From positions 2,296,001-2,360,000 of the forward strand of contig NC_088300.1 in the NCBI RefSeq assembly GCF_032854445.1: a stretch of DNA of 64,000 nt, given 5' to 3'. Each line of letters begins with the position of its first letter. Position 1 is the stretch's first letter. The notes beneath the pieces were generated by a model. That model ran no database searches and had not been told where the DNA came from. It worked only from the letters and a program-made list of their open reading frames with translations. This document shows, one piece after another, positions 48,070-59,496 of the stretch. Made by a program: the position numbers and the translations under genes. The DNA comes from Liolophura sinensis (taxonomy: Eukaryota; Mollusca; Polyplacophora; Chitonida; Chitonidae).

Positions 48070-49668
48070 TGTGCTCATCACATCATGCCTGATTGCTGCA
48101 TACTGGGCACAATACACCTGTAGAGATTTTATGCTCGTTACGTGTCTGTAGTATTCTATACTGGCCAAAATACACCTGTAGAGATTTTATGCTCTTTACG
48201 TGTCTGTAGTATTCTATGCTGCCCAAAAGACACCTGTAGAGATTTTATGTTCATTACGTGCCTGTAGTATTCTATACTGGCCAAAATACACCTGTAGAGA
48301 TTTTATGTTCATTACGTGCCTGTAGTATTCTATACTGGCCAAAATACATCTGTAGAGATTTTATGCTCGTTACGTGCCTGTAGTATTCTATGCTGGCCAA
48401 AAAACACATGTACAGGTTTTATGCTCATTACGTGCATCTGGTATTCTTTACTGACCACAATGTACCTGTAGGGACTTTATTTTGATTGGTGTTCTTGATA
48501 CGCCGTACTCAAGAATATTTCACATATACGACGGCGGCCAGCATTATGGTGGGAGGAAACCGGACAGAGCCCTGGGGAAACCCACGACCATCCGCAGGTT
48601 TGTATAGACTTTATGCTCATTGGGAGCTTGTAGTATTCTATACTGGCTAAAATACGCCTGTAGTGATTGTATGTTCATTAACTGCCTGTTGTATTCTATA
48701 CTGGCCAAAATACACCTGCAGAGATTTTATGCTCATTAGAGGTATGTAGTATTCTATACTGGCCGCAATACACCTGTACAGATTTTATGCTCATTAGAGG
48801 TATGTAGTATTCTATACTGGCCGCAATACACCTGTACAGATTTTATGCTCATTACAGGTATGTAGTATTCTATACTGGCCGCAATACACCTGTACAGATT
48901 TTATGCTCATTACAGGTATGTAGTATTCTATACTGGCCGCAATACACCTGTACAGATTTTATGCTCATTAGAGGTATGTAGTATTCTATACTGGCCGCAA
49001 TACACCTGTACAGATTTTATGCTCATTACAGGTATGTAGTATTCTATACTGGCCGCAATACACCTGTACAGATTTTATGCTCATTACAGGTATGTAGTAT
49101 TCTATACTGGCCGCAATACACCTGTACAGATTTTATGCTCATTAGAGGTATGTAGTATTCTATACTGGCCGCAATACACCTGTACAGATTTTATGCTCAT
49201 TACGTACCTGTAGTATTCTACGCTGGACAAAATACACCTGTAGAGATTTTGTCCTCATTACATGTATGTAGTACTCTATATTGGCCGCAATACACCTGTA
49301 CAGATTTTATGCTCATTACGTACCTGTAGTATTCTACGCTGGACAAAATACACCTGTAGAGATTTTGTCCTCATTACATGTATGTAGTACTCTATATTGG
49401 CCACATAAAACCTGTGGAGATTTTATGCTCATTATGTGCTTGTAGTATTCTACGCTGGCTGCAATATACCTGTGAAGATTTTATACTCATTACGTGCCTG
49501 TAGTATTCTACGCTGGCCACAATAGACAATACATCTGTAGAGACTTTATGCTCATTACGTGCCTGTATAGTATTCTACACTGGCCACAGTATACGTGTAA
49601 TAAGCAGTGCTCCCCATATGTACATGTGTGTACAGTGTTACACTGGCCACAATACACCTGTATGTGGC
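48070..49668. repeat. 58-bp minisatellite, about 25 copies, interrupted by a SINE
   Basis: 'gtagtattctatactggccg' + 'caatacacctgtacagattt' + 'tatgctcattacaggtat' is 58 bp (gattttatgc at 48781 and 48839). Copies between 48720 and 49200 are almost identical, while both edges are diverged, the usual pattern when exchange homogenises the core. A truncated SINE sits at 48.48-48.60 kb. Confidence 0.97.
48480..48602 (-). mobile_element. 5'-truncated SINE inside the 58-bp array
   Basis: 'tttgattggtgttcttgata', 'cgccgtactcaagaatattt', 'ggcggccagcattatggtgg' and 'gaaacccacgaccatccgca' are the SINE tail and middle in reverse. The head is missing. Flanks 'tgtagggactttat' and 'tgtatagactttat' look like a 14-bp target duplication with two changes, though the array unit itself supplies a similar word. 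Confidence 0.9.
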
Positions 49669-49949
49669 AGTTAAAACCGACTACAACGCTCTCACAGTCT
49701 CACATGTATACCTTCCGCACACCTGTTGGAATCAATATGCAGCTGCTGTGATCAATATCTGATATGCACCCAGTCGTTTCCGCATGTAATAATGGAATGC
49801 ATAAACCACTTTCACAGAAGTGTTATGGTCAAGTCTTTCGCCGCGTTTGGCTTGTCATGCGTAAAAGGAGGGATGATTTGTTATGATGCGGGGAAGCTGT
49901 TTACGATTTATTTTACGGATCAGGTAGACAGCTGTGAGATAAAGGTCTA
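49669..49949. other. unique non-coding sequence
   Basis: Nothing recognisable. Confidence 0.4.
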
Positions 49950-50170
49950 CAACAGATCCAGTAATCACAGAGCGACCACGATTATGCGATGGTTGGAAAT
50001 GGTCACATCCAGCCAATGAAATACTGCCTCTTGTTAGTTTACCTCAGTTTAATTCCATCTGTTCATGTAAATGTTTAAAATGTAACAACTTACACGGCCC
50101 CTAACACAATGGCTTAAACAGAATAAGTTTTTAAAAATCTGCAGTGATGTCAATAGCACTTTATTAGACG
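49950..50170. repeat. dispersed repeat family C, copy 3
   Basis: 'gcgaccacgattatgcgatg', 'ggaaatggtcacatccagcc', 'aatgaaatactgcc', 'cctcagtttaattcc', 'ctgttcatgtaaatg' and 'tgcagtgatgtcaatagcac' follow the order of the 8545-8755 copy. Confidence 0.6.
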
Positions 50171-52919
50171 TCACTGATCTAGAATTATTCAAAATGTGTT
50201 GTCATTACATTTAACATACAATAACATGAAAACAATGCAAAGGGACCAGGCCTCGGAGGATGCTTAGTCTACCAGAATCTCAGTGTATGTATAAGACACG
50301 ACACGTGTCAAAATCAATAATTGTTCAGGGCTGTCCCTGAAAACATAACATCAGTGAGGATTCACACCTAAGAAATGGAAATTAAATGGTATTTATGGGT
50401 AACCGGGCTTTCTTTATTTAGGAAACATGTCTAAAAAAAGATTTTTTTCATAATTATCCAATGACGTAAATTTATAACGGAAAATGATTGTATAGTATAT
50501 GCACGGAAAGGCGTGGCATTTAAACATGACTGCACTTGTATCTTACCACGGAAAACTATACCATTTCGTCACTGAGAAGACTACAGGCTGCTGTGAAAAT
50601 AGGATCACACCTCTTCTATCAACCTAGGCATGGGTTTTTAGCAACCCATTGGTTTCCGAAGTCGGAGCAAAGTGGAAGGGAGATAACTTTTGATCCGTTG
50701 ATCAACCTAACGTGAGCCAATTAAGAGTGCCATAAATTTGTAATGTGAATGTGACGAGATTGGAGAGTTCACCTATAGAAATATGATAAAGTGTCCTACT
50801 TTAAACCTCTTTATATCACTCGGTAAATTTTCTTGCTTCAAAGCATTAAAGAAATCAGTGGAACACAGCTGATCGATCGGCACACATTTACCCAGGTGTA
50901 GATAATCTATCGAGATTAGACTCCGGCGACTACGGACTCTATCCGTCTCTACCTATCCAATGCCCATCCACCATTCGAAACTTGGAAAATAATGACAGTC
51001 GACAACTGGGCAGGAAAGACAAAACTTGTGCATTGATCCCTTGAGGGGCTTCGCTAGCCGAAACATCTAATGACTTCTCTTAAAGGTTCCTTAGCCCATG
51101 TTTACTAAGGTTCGAATCCTGCTGTCACTCGTTCGCGACTTTATTTCCAAACGTTTGTCTGATATACCTAGTAGTGATAACTATCCAAAATGGTTTGTTT
51201 GCGAGTTCATGTACTGTCAGCTGAAGCCCACCATATACACAAACCTTCAAATATTGTACTGAGATGTGACCACACCGATCCACCCATCGAGGTCGCATTA
51301 CACTGAGCTCTCTTGAAGGATGTTGGTAACCTCTTACATGACATCATCTGAGTTGGATCGTGCGACAGGGCTATTAATATGAAGTTGTAAACGAATTAAG
51401 AAATAGTGAAAATATGTATAGTTAAATAATAATTTTGCGTTTCTGTTGGTAAATATTTATTCTTGTGCACGACATATCATAATTAATAGAAACACATGTG
51501 TGAACTTTTTTTATACAGCTGTTAATAAATTTTTTTTATCAGTGACATGTTTTCAAAACGTTGAACATGTTTTGTCGTATTATATTATATATAACTCCCA
51601 GGTGACAACATTCTGTTCTTTTACAGCAATTGATGAGTTTTGACACAAAACTAGTCTCTTAATCTTATGAGTTTTGATGTAAACGGGACAGGCGCCATGT
51701 CCGGTCATCGGGACAGGTGTGGCTAGCGCCATGTCAACTCAACTAAACATGGATTATATTAAATCTGACAATTTTCCGCTTTTAGGAGGTAATTTAAGAC
51801 AATTCTGATCCTGGCGCTTATTTTCCTGTGACTTAGCATTAATCACGTAATGAGTCAGGACTTTGTCGTTATGGCGGATTAATGGTTGATAAAAGCGCTG
51901 TGTAATCTTGCTGTTCAGCGTTCGTGCAAGACAGTGTCAATTGATGGCTTCTCACCGCTGCAGTTCTTGTGGCCTCGGGGCATAAACTCGCAAACTGTTA
52001 AGGCAGGCGACGAACTGTCTGGCCTCCGCGACAATTGAAAATGAGAGGGAGCAGACGACACAAGCAGACAAAAGAGAGGGAAACTCTTCTTAGTCACTCT
52101 CTCCCTCCTACCACAGAAGAGTTACTTTCTTTGTCATCCTCAAACAGACGGGATGATGTCACCTTGCTCAAGTTGAAGTTTGAGTCGTCACGTCCAAGTC
52201 AGGGACGACACAAGACATTTCCACGCGCCATAACGCTCTTTGAAGTCTGTCATCCCATTAATAATTACAGAGTTTCTCTAATTAAACCCGGCCCCTTGAC
52301 AGCCCCGGATAAATCACTGACGAAGGGAGGAGTCCCCGGCCAAGACTCTCAGCGCGGACGGTATAATAACCACTGGCGAGTGATGCTATCTGGTCAGGCT
52401 GGCCGCACGACGAAGCATTTCTTGTCTGCATATAGAGTGTTTGTTTTATAAACAAAACCGACTATGTGTACAGCTGCAGGGCTTATTGCCACTTTAACGG
52501 GCCCTTTACCAGCGTGTGCCAGACTATTACTAGAGTTCAACCGAGAACAATCGGAGCTACTCTACACAACAGGGCCACACTCCAAAAGGCAATTGCGAAA
52601 CACTAGTGGAAAATGAAATCGCAGAAGACAACAAAATCGCGAGTGGGAAATATCCGGCTTGAAGAGGCGTATTGTTGTCAGTACTCTTTGTGACGATAAT
52701 TTTTGGAAAACAGTTTTGAAATACCTTCAGCAGCTAGTTTAATGTAAAATCTGTCAATCAACAATTTTATCAGGTCCATTCATTTGACTGAAAATTTTCA
52801 TCCCACTGGGTTTGAGTTTAAAAAAGTTATACAAATTATCCTGGATGACATTATTATCCGATTATCTTTCCCTAGTAATCTCACAGAATATCTAAAAGTA
52901 GTGAAGAGTTAATGGTTAT
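50171..52919. other. non-coding region, regulatory-like from 51.65 kb
   Basis: 50.2-51.6 kb is AT-rich and plain. A B-box-like 'aaggttcgaatcctgctgtc' at about 51108 has no tRNA cloverleaf. 51.65-52.5 kb is repeat-free and GC-richer, with 'gtttctctaattaaacccgg' at about 52270. It contains the longest non-repetitive ORF (52035-52451, 138 codons, basic and Ser-rich, no recognised domain), which is probably chance in a stop-poor conserved stretch. At 52751-52760 CTGTCAATCA is the reverse complement of the Pbx-Prep decamer. Confidence 0.35.
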
Positions 52920-53126
52920 TTTACATATTACACATCTTCTTAGGATCATTAACATGATTAGATATCTTCTTACGGCCACTAATGTCATTATATATTCTCT
53001 TAAGTTTATTGACATAATTACATATTTTCTTCAAACCACTAACGTCATTACATATCTGCTTATCTCTACTAACGTCATTACATACCTGCTTATCTCTACT
53101 AACATCATTACATATTTTTTAAAGAC
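52920..53126. repeat. 30-bp minisatellite, seven copies
   Basis: 'cattacatatctgcttatct' + 'ctactaacgt' is the best unit (30 bp). Earlier copies are diverged. As 30 is ten codons, a hydrophobic repetitive 109-codon ORF results and is not a gene. Confidence 0.9.
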
Positions 53127-56100
53127 CACTTTCACAAAAATTCCTACAATCAATTGTCTGGTTACATACAAGTCGTTGATGGGGAGTGGTGAAAAATGGA
53201 TTTCGGTTCAGAATTGGTACAGTTGGCCAATAAACAAGTGATGATACTAGTAAGCTACATTAACTTGAACGATCCAGCCGTTTCAAAATGCGTTACTAGA
53301 ATCACGTGATGGCTGTTGTTTGATCAGGCCTGAAACTTAATTAATAGATATTAGTCCCCGATGAGGCTAAAAGTATAGATAGTCCTGTGCTGACAAGCAC
53401 AATTGGTAACCTCGAACATTGCGCTTGGGTTTGATTCCTCGGTGAGGCTTACACTCTTTTTGTCTCTGAATTTGAGCTATCATCTTCGCTTCGGGATGGT
53501 TTGCCCAGTTTTATTTTAGATAAAACTTTCCTTGTTTTCATCGATGAAGTTGAACCTAATTTATCAAAATGGTTTTTAGATTTCCTAAAAATATTGCAGA
53601 TCGTCATTCAGTCGTGATAACAGCAAAATTTTTATCACGAATTGATCTGTTTTGATTGAAATATGGTAAAGGTTTAATCTTCTTGTAAAGGTCTAATCAT
53701 CTATAAATTCCATGTGTGTGTGTAGAAATGCTCGAGTGACGGTCCGCTCTTTGGACAAAGTCTTCAAAGAGAAGAATATGTCAGATTGATTTATAATAAG
53801 TTATGTGGGCAGTCATGATTTCACGGCGATCTTGGATAGTTTTGCCGTAACAAAGGTCTTTGTCAATTCGGGTTAATCGACTCTCTTCCAGAGATATTCT
53901 TTTTAAATGTAAATATCCGTCGGACTGCCTGTCGTTATGAGTCACGACAAGCCATTGCCCCGAAAAACACAATTGGCTTATTTCTGCGTGAGGCATATCC
54001 CGCGGCATGAGAACAGAGTTGTGGCGGAGAGCCGTTAGGTCTCGTGTCATCTAAGTTCAGGACAAATCTTTTCTTGTGCCGGAAGTTGTCGCAGTGAAGA
54101 TGGATGGATCCGTGACGTGCGGGCAGTAGGAGAACGCCAGTTACCCGTGCAGCTGAGGGCGTCTGGGTGACCCACAGCGAGGCATGTCAGGACACGGGGG
54201 CCAGATGCAGGGGATGACGCGGAGAGATGGGGCATCAGGTGTAACACAGCTAGCCAGCGTGATACTAAAACTGTTACTGAACACCTGCATTTGCCTGAGC
54301 ATGTCGGCCCGTGCAGTCACAGTGCCTTTGTCCAGTATATATCTATGACAATCGTATAGACTGTCATTGTCAGGTATATTGTTATAGATTTTCGCGTGCA
54401 TGCTGGTGTCAGTTTTCTCAACTCCTTCATATCACAAGTCTATTCTTGCGCAAGTATCCCCATGAATTGTTTTTGCTGGTCCATAATCATTTCAAATCGC
54501 GATAAGATGTTCATGAACACATAAACGACTATAATCAATAAAGAATTACCAAGAAAAACCCTTCTTCATTTTGTTAATATTTTTTAAATAATTAAAGTTA
54601 GATAATCCGTGTCCAAGTTGGATAGCCTTAGTTTGGTGCTAGGCAATTATCGCATTTTAAAGGTGTATGGAAGATGGCGCAAATATTCTGACAAATGATG
54701 CATATAAATCTTCAAATTATTCATGTATGAATAAAATCTAGCGGACGGTGGTCTCGAACTCGTGCTAGAAGGCAAAATTCGCTGTGCAGCAGAACGCTCA
54801 TTAAAGTGATCAAGCTTTGATCATAGACACTCGAGTCTAACAGTAAATAGTGACGCATACCGTACACGTAACATGCTCGGCTCGGCCGTTACACGCTGGA
54901 GGCGACACGACGGAATTAATGCAGCCATTGTGTGCTGGCAGAGTGCCTGCTGATGTATATTTTAATGACTAACTTCATGAGTAACGATCCAATTCACAAC
55001 ACAGACAACCGTCATTAAACATTTGATGAAACTAATTAGAAAAATGTATTTTCACCCACTGGGAGTTTCTTGTGTCATCATTGTGTCAACGTGTACCCTC
55101 AGATGTGAACGATTTCTCGTCATGATGAAATGTTTCAAAAATTGATACACCGATACTTAAAATGGATCACAGTATTACATTCATCCAGAAAGCATGCATA
55201 ACATAATCTGTTGAAGGCATTTAGCACTTTATTATTTTCGCCAGTATCAATACATTCATGTTGGCTTGCGTTAATGTGTTAAGTGTTTTCTTACTTGAAT
55301 AAGTTTCTTTAATATGTCACATTACTACATCTTTGAGTACAAAATCTTTTTTTTTTCTTTATCCGTCTTGTGATTATCAGGAGGTTTATTCTAATTGGTC
55401 GTTAATCTGTGTACATGTGTCAATCACAGCCAGTGCTGGCCCACACCCTTCACTTCTGTTGCCCCCAGATCCGCCTTGTGCCAGCACAACAAAAAAGACT
55501 TTATCTTTTGCAGTCGGTTTTAATATTTAAGGCGATGTCTCAGCTAAAAACTCGTGTGCTCTGTGGGAAGATGGAATGGTGTAATCTCCCCAGTTTTAAC
55601 GGCAGATGTTTTGTGATTCAGCGCTTACACGCGACTCTCGCAGATTCACGTGCCACCACGCGGCAGTCCAAAGCGAGGGTGTCGGGCTAAAGCCAGGAAT
55701 TAACTTCCGGTCTCTGTCAAACAGAAGTGATAAGATGACCGCTTGTCACGCAGTGGTAATTATCTTCATCCCGCGAGATCAGCAGAAGAAATCGCTACAC
55801 TTCAGTATCGGTGATTAGTCACGTTTTAATTAACTTCACAGGTATTGTTTGTCCCGTAAAGACTATAAATGCTGAAAGTGACGACTTTGACGAATTGGCA
55901 ACCATCTCCTATAGGTGATATGATTAATGACGTCTCTAATGTCATTCCACACGAGCTCAGCGCAAGATACACTCAAAAATGCTGACGTAAATAAGAAATA
56001 AATTTGGCGGAATGGAGCAATTCTAAAAGCAATACACGGAACACACCGACCACTACGGTTCACTATAGTCCTCACAATCATTAAGTTTTACAACAAGAAA

Positions 56101-57384
56101 CAGCCGATTATATTTTTATCATCTATAGAAAACTTTTACATACCGGTATATGTATCGAAAATATCTGTTGATTGACAGAGATTACCACAAAAATGTGTGA
56201 CCTACACAGTGATGCATCAGCTCTATAGCTGTCTGCGACCGACCTCTCAGCCATTAAGTCAGCTCGATCGTTTTAATATTTTTTATGCCTATGCATGAAT
56301 ATAATGAGTAGTGCACTTATTTGTATGAGGAAAAAAGATATGTTTATTGACAACACACTGTAAATGCGTACTTTATTTTGAATTTACATTTTTATCTCAG
56401 AGCTGGCTCGGAATCTTCTCCTTAGGCTACGTGCTATTCGCGGAGTTTCAGGAAACGTGTTAAAATATCTCGGTGGTGAATCGACAGCATGCACTCAGCA
56501 GCCAGAGTCCACCGATACGAGCTCAGTTTTTAATTGGCATCAATTTTGAAACGTTATAGCTGTGGCACGTGCTAGTCTGGGAGATAGCCGGCGGCATTCG
56601 TCTCCATCTGTTAGGGTTCGGCCGCTTTGTTATTGCTGCTATACCCCGTCTACACAAGGCTTCTATTATGTGAGATATTAGAAAACAAAGTCTTTGTACT
56701 CTCCAAGGAAACTTAATATCAGCTTGGACCCAGAGACATATATTCATTAGCAGGATTTAGATCCGTTTCCATTTTTAGTGCTTGTCATGTTCTAAACGCG
56801 AGTTGAGATGTATTGCTTTTTTGCGTCGTTTAATGGAGTAAATCTCAATATTGGCCGCCGAGGCAATTCCGTTAGTAATTAGCAGTCCGCATTTTTATGA
56901 ACGTCGGGATTACCGTGGATCACGAGATTTCGTTTCTCGTTACCGTTAACTGCTCAAAAAGCAGGTAGAAAATGGCCATGTTGACAAAAGATGATTTCCC
57001 TTTCTGTATGGCTGTATTTAATCGGCCTCATTCCAGGTTAAGGACACCGTCGGCCAATTAGGACTTCCTGAAACTCCGGCTTTGTTTGCTACATTGGGAG
57101 ACGTATATCGTCCTGTATACTCCCTGTACGTCTAATCATGAAAATGTCCAGTTATTTTGAGTCTTTGGTTTATTTACAGTCGTACATATATAAGGCACCC
57201 TATAGCCTTATAGGTGTTTCAACAAATTTGTAACCATTTCATTTGCGACCATCATCTTTTATGGTGGGTGGCTGGTGATGGGATGTATTAAATTTAGATT
57301 TTCCTTTTTGAATTTGGGATGCGCGGATGCATGCATGCTAGAGAAATACGAATTACAGAAGAGTACACAACCAGAAAAGTGTTA
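53127..57384. other. long non-coding region, putative regulatory landscape
   Basis: 53.7-54.3, 54.85-55.1, 55.5-56.1 and 56.4-57.1 kb are high-complexity and repeat-free, with a GC-rich peak at 54.1-54.25 kb. TGATTGACAG lies at 56169-56178. Minus-strand 'gcacgagttcgagaccacc' at about 54760 is a B-box-like remnant. 'ttgggtttgattcctcggtg' at about 53427 is another. No ORF above 93 codons and no exon was recognised. Confidence 0.35.
56169..56178 (+). promoter_or_regulatory. Pbx-Prep/Meis composite motif TGATTGACAG
   Basis: An exact match to the decamer known to bind Pbx with Prep or Meis homeodomain proteins. Other exact copies in this window are at 52751-52760 and 62986-62995, both in reverse. 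Function here is inferred from the motif only. Confidence 0.4.
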
Positions 57385-57387
57385 ATG

Positions 57388-57815
57388 CAGTCAACACCAT
57401 TCAATGGTGATGAGAAATGGTGATGACCAGTGCACCGGTAACCAAGTTATGTCACCACCATCTTATGGTGATGAGAATTGGTGATGACCAATGTACTGGT
57501 AACCAAGTTATGTCACCACCATTCAATGGTAACGAGAAATAGCGATGACCAGTGCACCGGTAACCAAGTTATGTCACCACCATCTTATGGTGATGAGAAT
57601 TGGTGATGACCAATGTACTGGTAACCAAATTATGTCACCACCATTCAATGGTGATGAGAAATGGTGTTGACCAATATACTGGTAACCAAGTGATGTCACC
57701 ACAATTCAGTGGTGATGAGAATTGGTGATGACCAATGTACTGGTAACCAAATTATGTCACCACAATTCAGTCGTGATGAGAATTGCTGATGACCAATGTA
57801 CCGGTAACCAAGTTG
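57388..57815. repeat. 61-bp minisatellite, seven copies, alternating two versions
   Basis: 'ggtgatgagaaatggtgatg' + 'accagtgcaccggtaaccaa' + 'gttatgtcaccaccatcttat' type units are 61 bp apart (57406, 57467, 57528). A 'cattcaatgg' version and a 'catcttatgg' version alternate, giving a 122-bp dimer. Each unit contains CACCAT-tca-ATGGTG or a similar small inverted repeat. Confidence 0.94.
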
Positions 57816-58190
57816 TAAGTGTTTTGGTGATTACAGAGCCTGGTTTGTATGTGTTTTTGATGATTACAGAGCCTGGGTTGTATGTGTTTTGGTGATTACA
57901 GAGCCTTGGTGTATGTGTTTTGTTGGTGACAGAGCCTGGGTTGTATGTGTTTTGGCGGTTACAGAGCCTGCGTTATATGTGTTTTGGTGATTACAGAGCC
58001 TGGGTTGTATGTGTGTTGGTGATTACAGAGCCTTGGTTATATGTGTTTTGGTGTTTACAGAGCCTGGGTTGTATGCGTTTTGGTGATTACAGATCCTCAG
58101 TTGCATGTGGTTTGGTGATTACAGAGCCTTAGTCATATGTGCTTCGGTGATTATAGAGCCTTGGTTGTATGTGTTTAGGTGATTACAAGA
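57816..58190. repeat. 32-bp minisatellite, about twelve copies
   Basis: 'gtgttttggtgattacagag' + 'cctgggttgtat' repeats at 32 bp. It directly abuts the 61-bp array, with no unique DNA between 'aaccaagttg' and 'taagtgttttgg', yet the units are unrelated. Confidence 0.95.
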
Positions 58191-58510
58191 CCCGTAACAA
58201 ATACCAATATATTTGGGTCGATATGTTTTAATCTGCCTACTGACGGTGCAGTGCTACTGTTTTGTGTTCACCATGACTTTTGCATTTTCCTGTTCTAATA
58301 TACTGTTATGAATTTTCAAGTTTGCTGTGAGTTCTTGGTAAGCTCTTGTAAACTAACAAATTCGATTCATTTGATTGTGGCTTACTCTGAACTTTAATTG
58401 TTGCACCTACATCAAGGTAGCAACTGCTTCCGTGTGTGAAAAGACAAGGTATGTTATCTAGGACAGAACATCATCAACCATTGAGGTCATCGCCAAAGAC
58501 TGGTGACGCC
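58191..58510. other. unique non-coding sequence
   Basis: Nothing recognisable. Confidence 0.45.
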
Positions 58511-58577
58511 TGGAAATGGTGCAGATTTTTAGTGATCACCACTTTTTGTTGATCACTAAAAATCTGCACCATTTCCA
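58511..58577. repeat. perfect 28-bp inverted repeat with 11-nt loop
   Basis: The left arm 58511-58538 ('tggaaatggtgcagattttt' then 'agtgatca') and the right arm 58550-58577 are exact reverse complements, with 'ccactttttgt' between them. RNA from either strand would form a 28-bp perfect hairpin. No flanking transposon ends or target duplication are visible. Confidence 0.93.
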
Positions 58578-58921
58578 AGGGACTCAAGGGACTTCACATT
58601 AACGGAAAAGGCCTCTGGAAATCGCACCAAAATAGACCACCTAAAACTATACATAAATGTACCTTCATTTATTTTTTAGAATTTTGTTAAGAGTTCAAAC
58701 ATTTGAATTCTAAGGTGAGCTTTAAGGACCATGCTATCAGCTTTTAGGAGCTCTGACGTCACGGGAACGTGTTGGAATAATTCTTTTTACCCAGGAGTAA
58801 AAGATTACTGAAATAATGTTCCGAAAAATTCTTTCCTTCGTGTCTAAAACACGGAAGACTTATGTCGATTTTGTTTTGATTCTGAAGTAAAAAAAAATGT
58901 GGCCTTCTCTAGATGTTAGAT
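58578..58921. other. unique non-coding sequence
   Basis: AT-rich, nothing recognisable. Confidence 0.45.
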
Positions 58922-59277
58922 GCTACTCATAAACTGTGATAACCGTAACTATAATGACTCAAACTGAGACCTTACTAATGGCAAACATAAACTGTGCTAA
59001 CCGTAACTATAATGACTCAAACTGAGACCTTACTCATGGCAAACATAAACTGTGATAACCGTAACTATAATGACTCAAACTGAGACCTTACTAATGGCAA
59101 ACATAAACTGTGCTAACCGTAACTATAATGACTCAAACTGAGACCTTACTAATGGCAAACATAAACTGTGCTAACCGTAACTATAATGACTCAAACTGAG
59201 ACCTTACTCATGGCAAACATAAACTGTGCTAACCGTAACTATAATGACTCAAACTGAGACCTTACTAATGGCAAACA
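58922..59277. repeat. 58-bp minisatellite, six nearly identical copies
   Basis: 'cataaactgtgctaaccgta' + 'actataatgactcaaactga' + 'gaccttactaatggcaaa' is 58 bp (cataaac at 58986 and 59044). Only three sites vary (gtgat/gtgct and tactaa/tactca, plus edge changes), so it is recently amplified. Confidence 0.97.
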
Positions 59278-59424
59278 AATGATGACTACGTTTTTATGGC
59301 TCTTTGTACAATTTATACATTTATACCAAAACACCTATTGCATCGGTAGCCGCAGTTTTGTTAAATGTGTACCACAGACTATAAAATCTGAACCGAACTC
59401 GCCAGGATTACGCATGGGTTAGAA

Positions 59425-59496
59425 GGCTATATTGCTGGCCGATGTATCAGTGAAATATTCTTTCGTACGTCGTAAAACACCAATTAAAAACTCGGA
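59425..59496 (+). mobile_element. SINE 3' fragment
   Basis: 'ctatattgctggccgatgta', 'gtgaaatattctttcgtacg' and 'tcgtaaaacaccaattaaaa' match the SINE 3' domain. Truncated at 5', with a short decayed tail. Confidence 0.75.

Noticed and set aside
48070-49668. Regular repeats that could be mistaken for a CRISPR array.
   Set aside because: The whole unit repeats head to tail with no variable spacers, and the window is eukaryotic. The same applies to all other arrays here.
51080-51150. Possible tRNA gene at 'aaggttcgaatcctgctgtc'.
   Set aside because: The T-arm pairs poorly and no acceptor stem, D-arm or anticodon arm can be built upstream.
52912-53241. 109-codon hydrophobic ORF resembling a multi-pass membrane protein.
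   Set aside because: It is the translation of a 30-bp AT-rich minisatellite kept in frame because 30 is a multiple of three.
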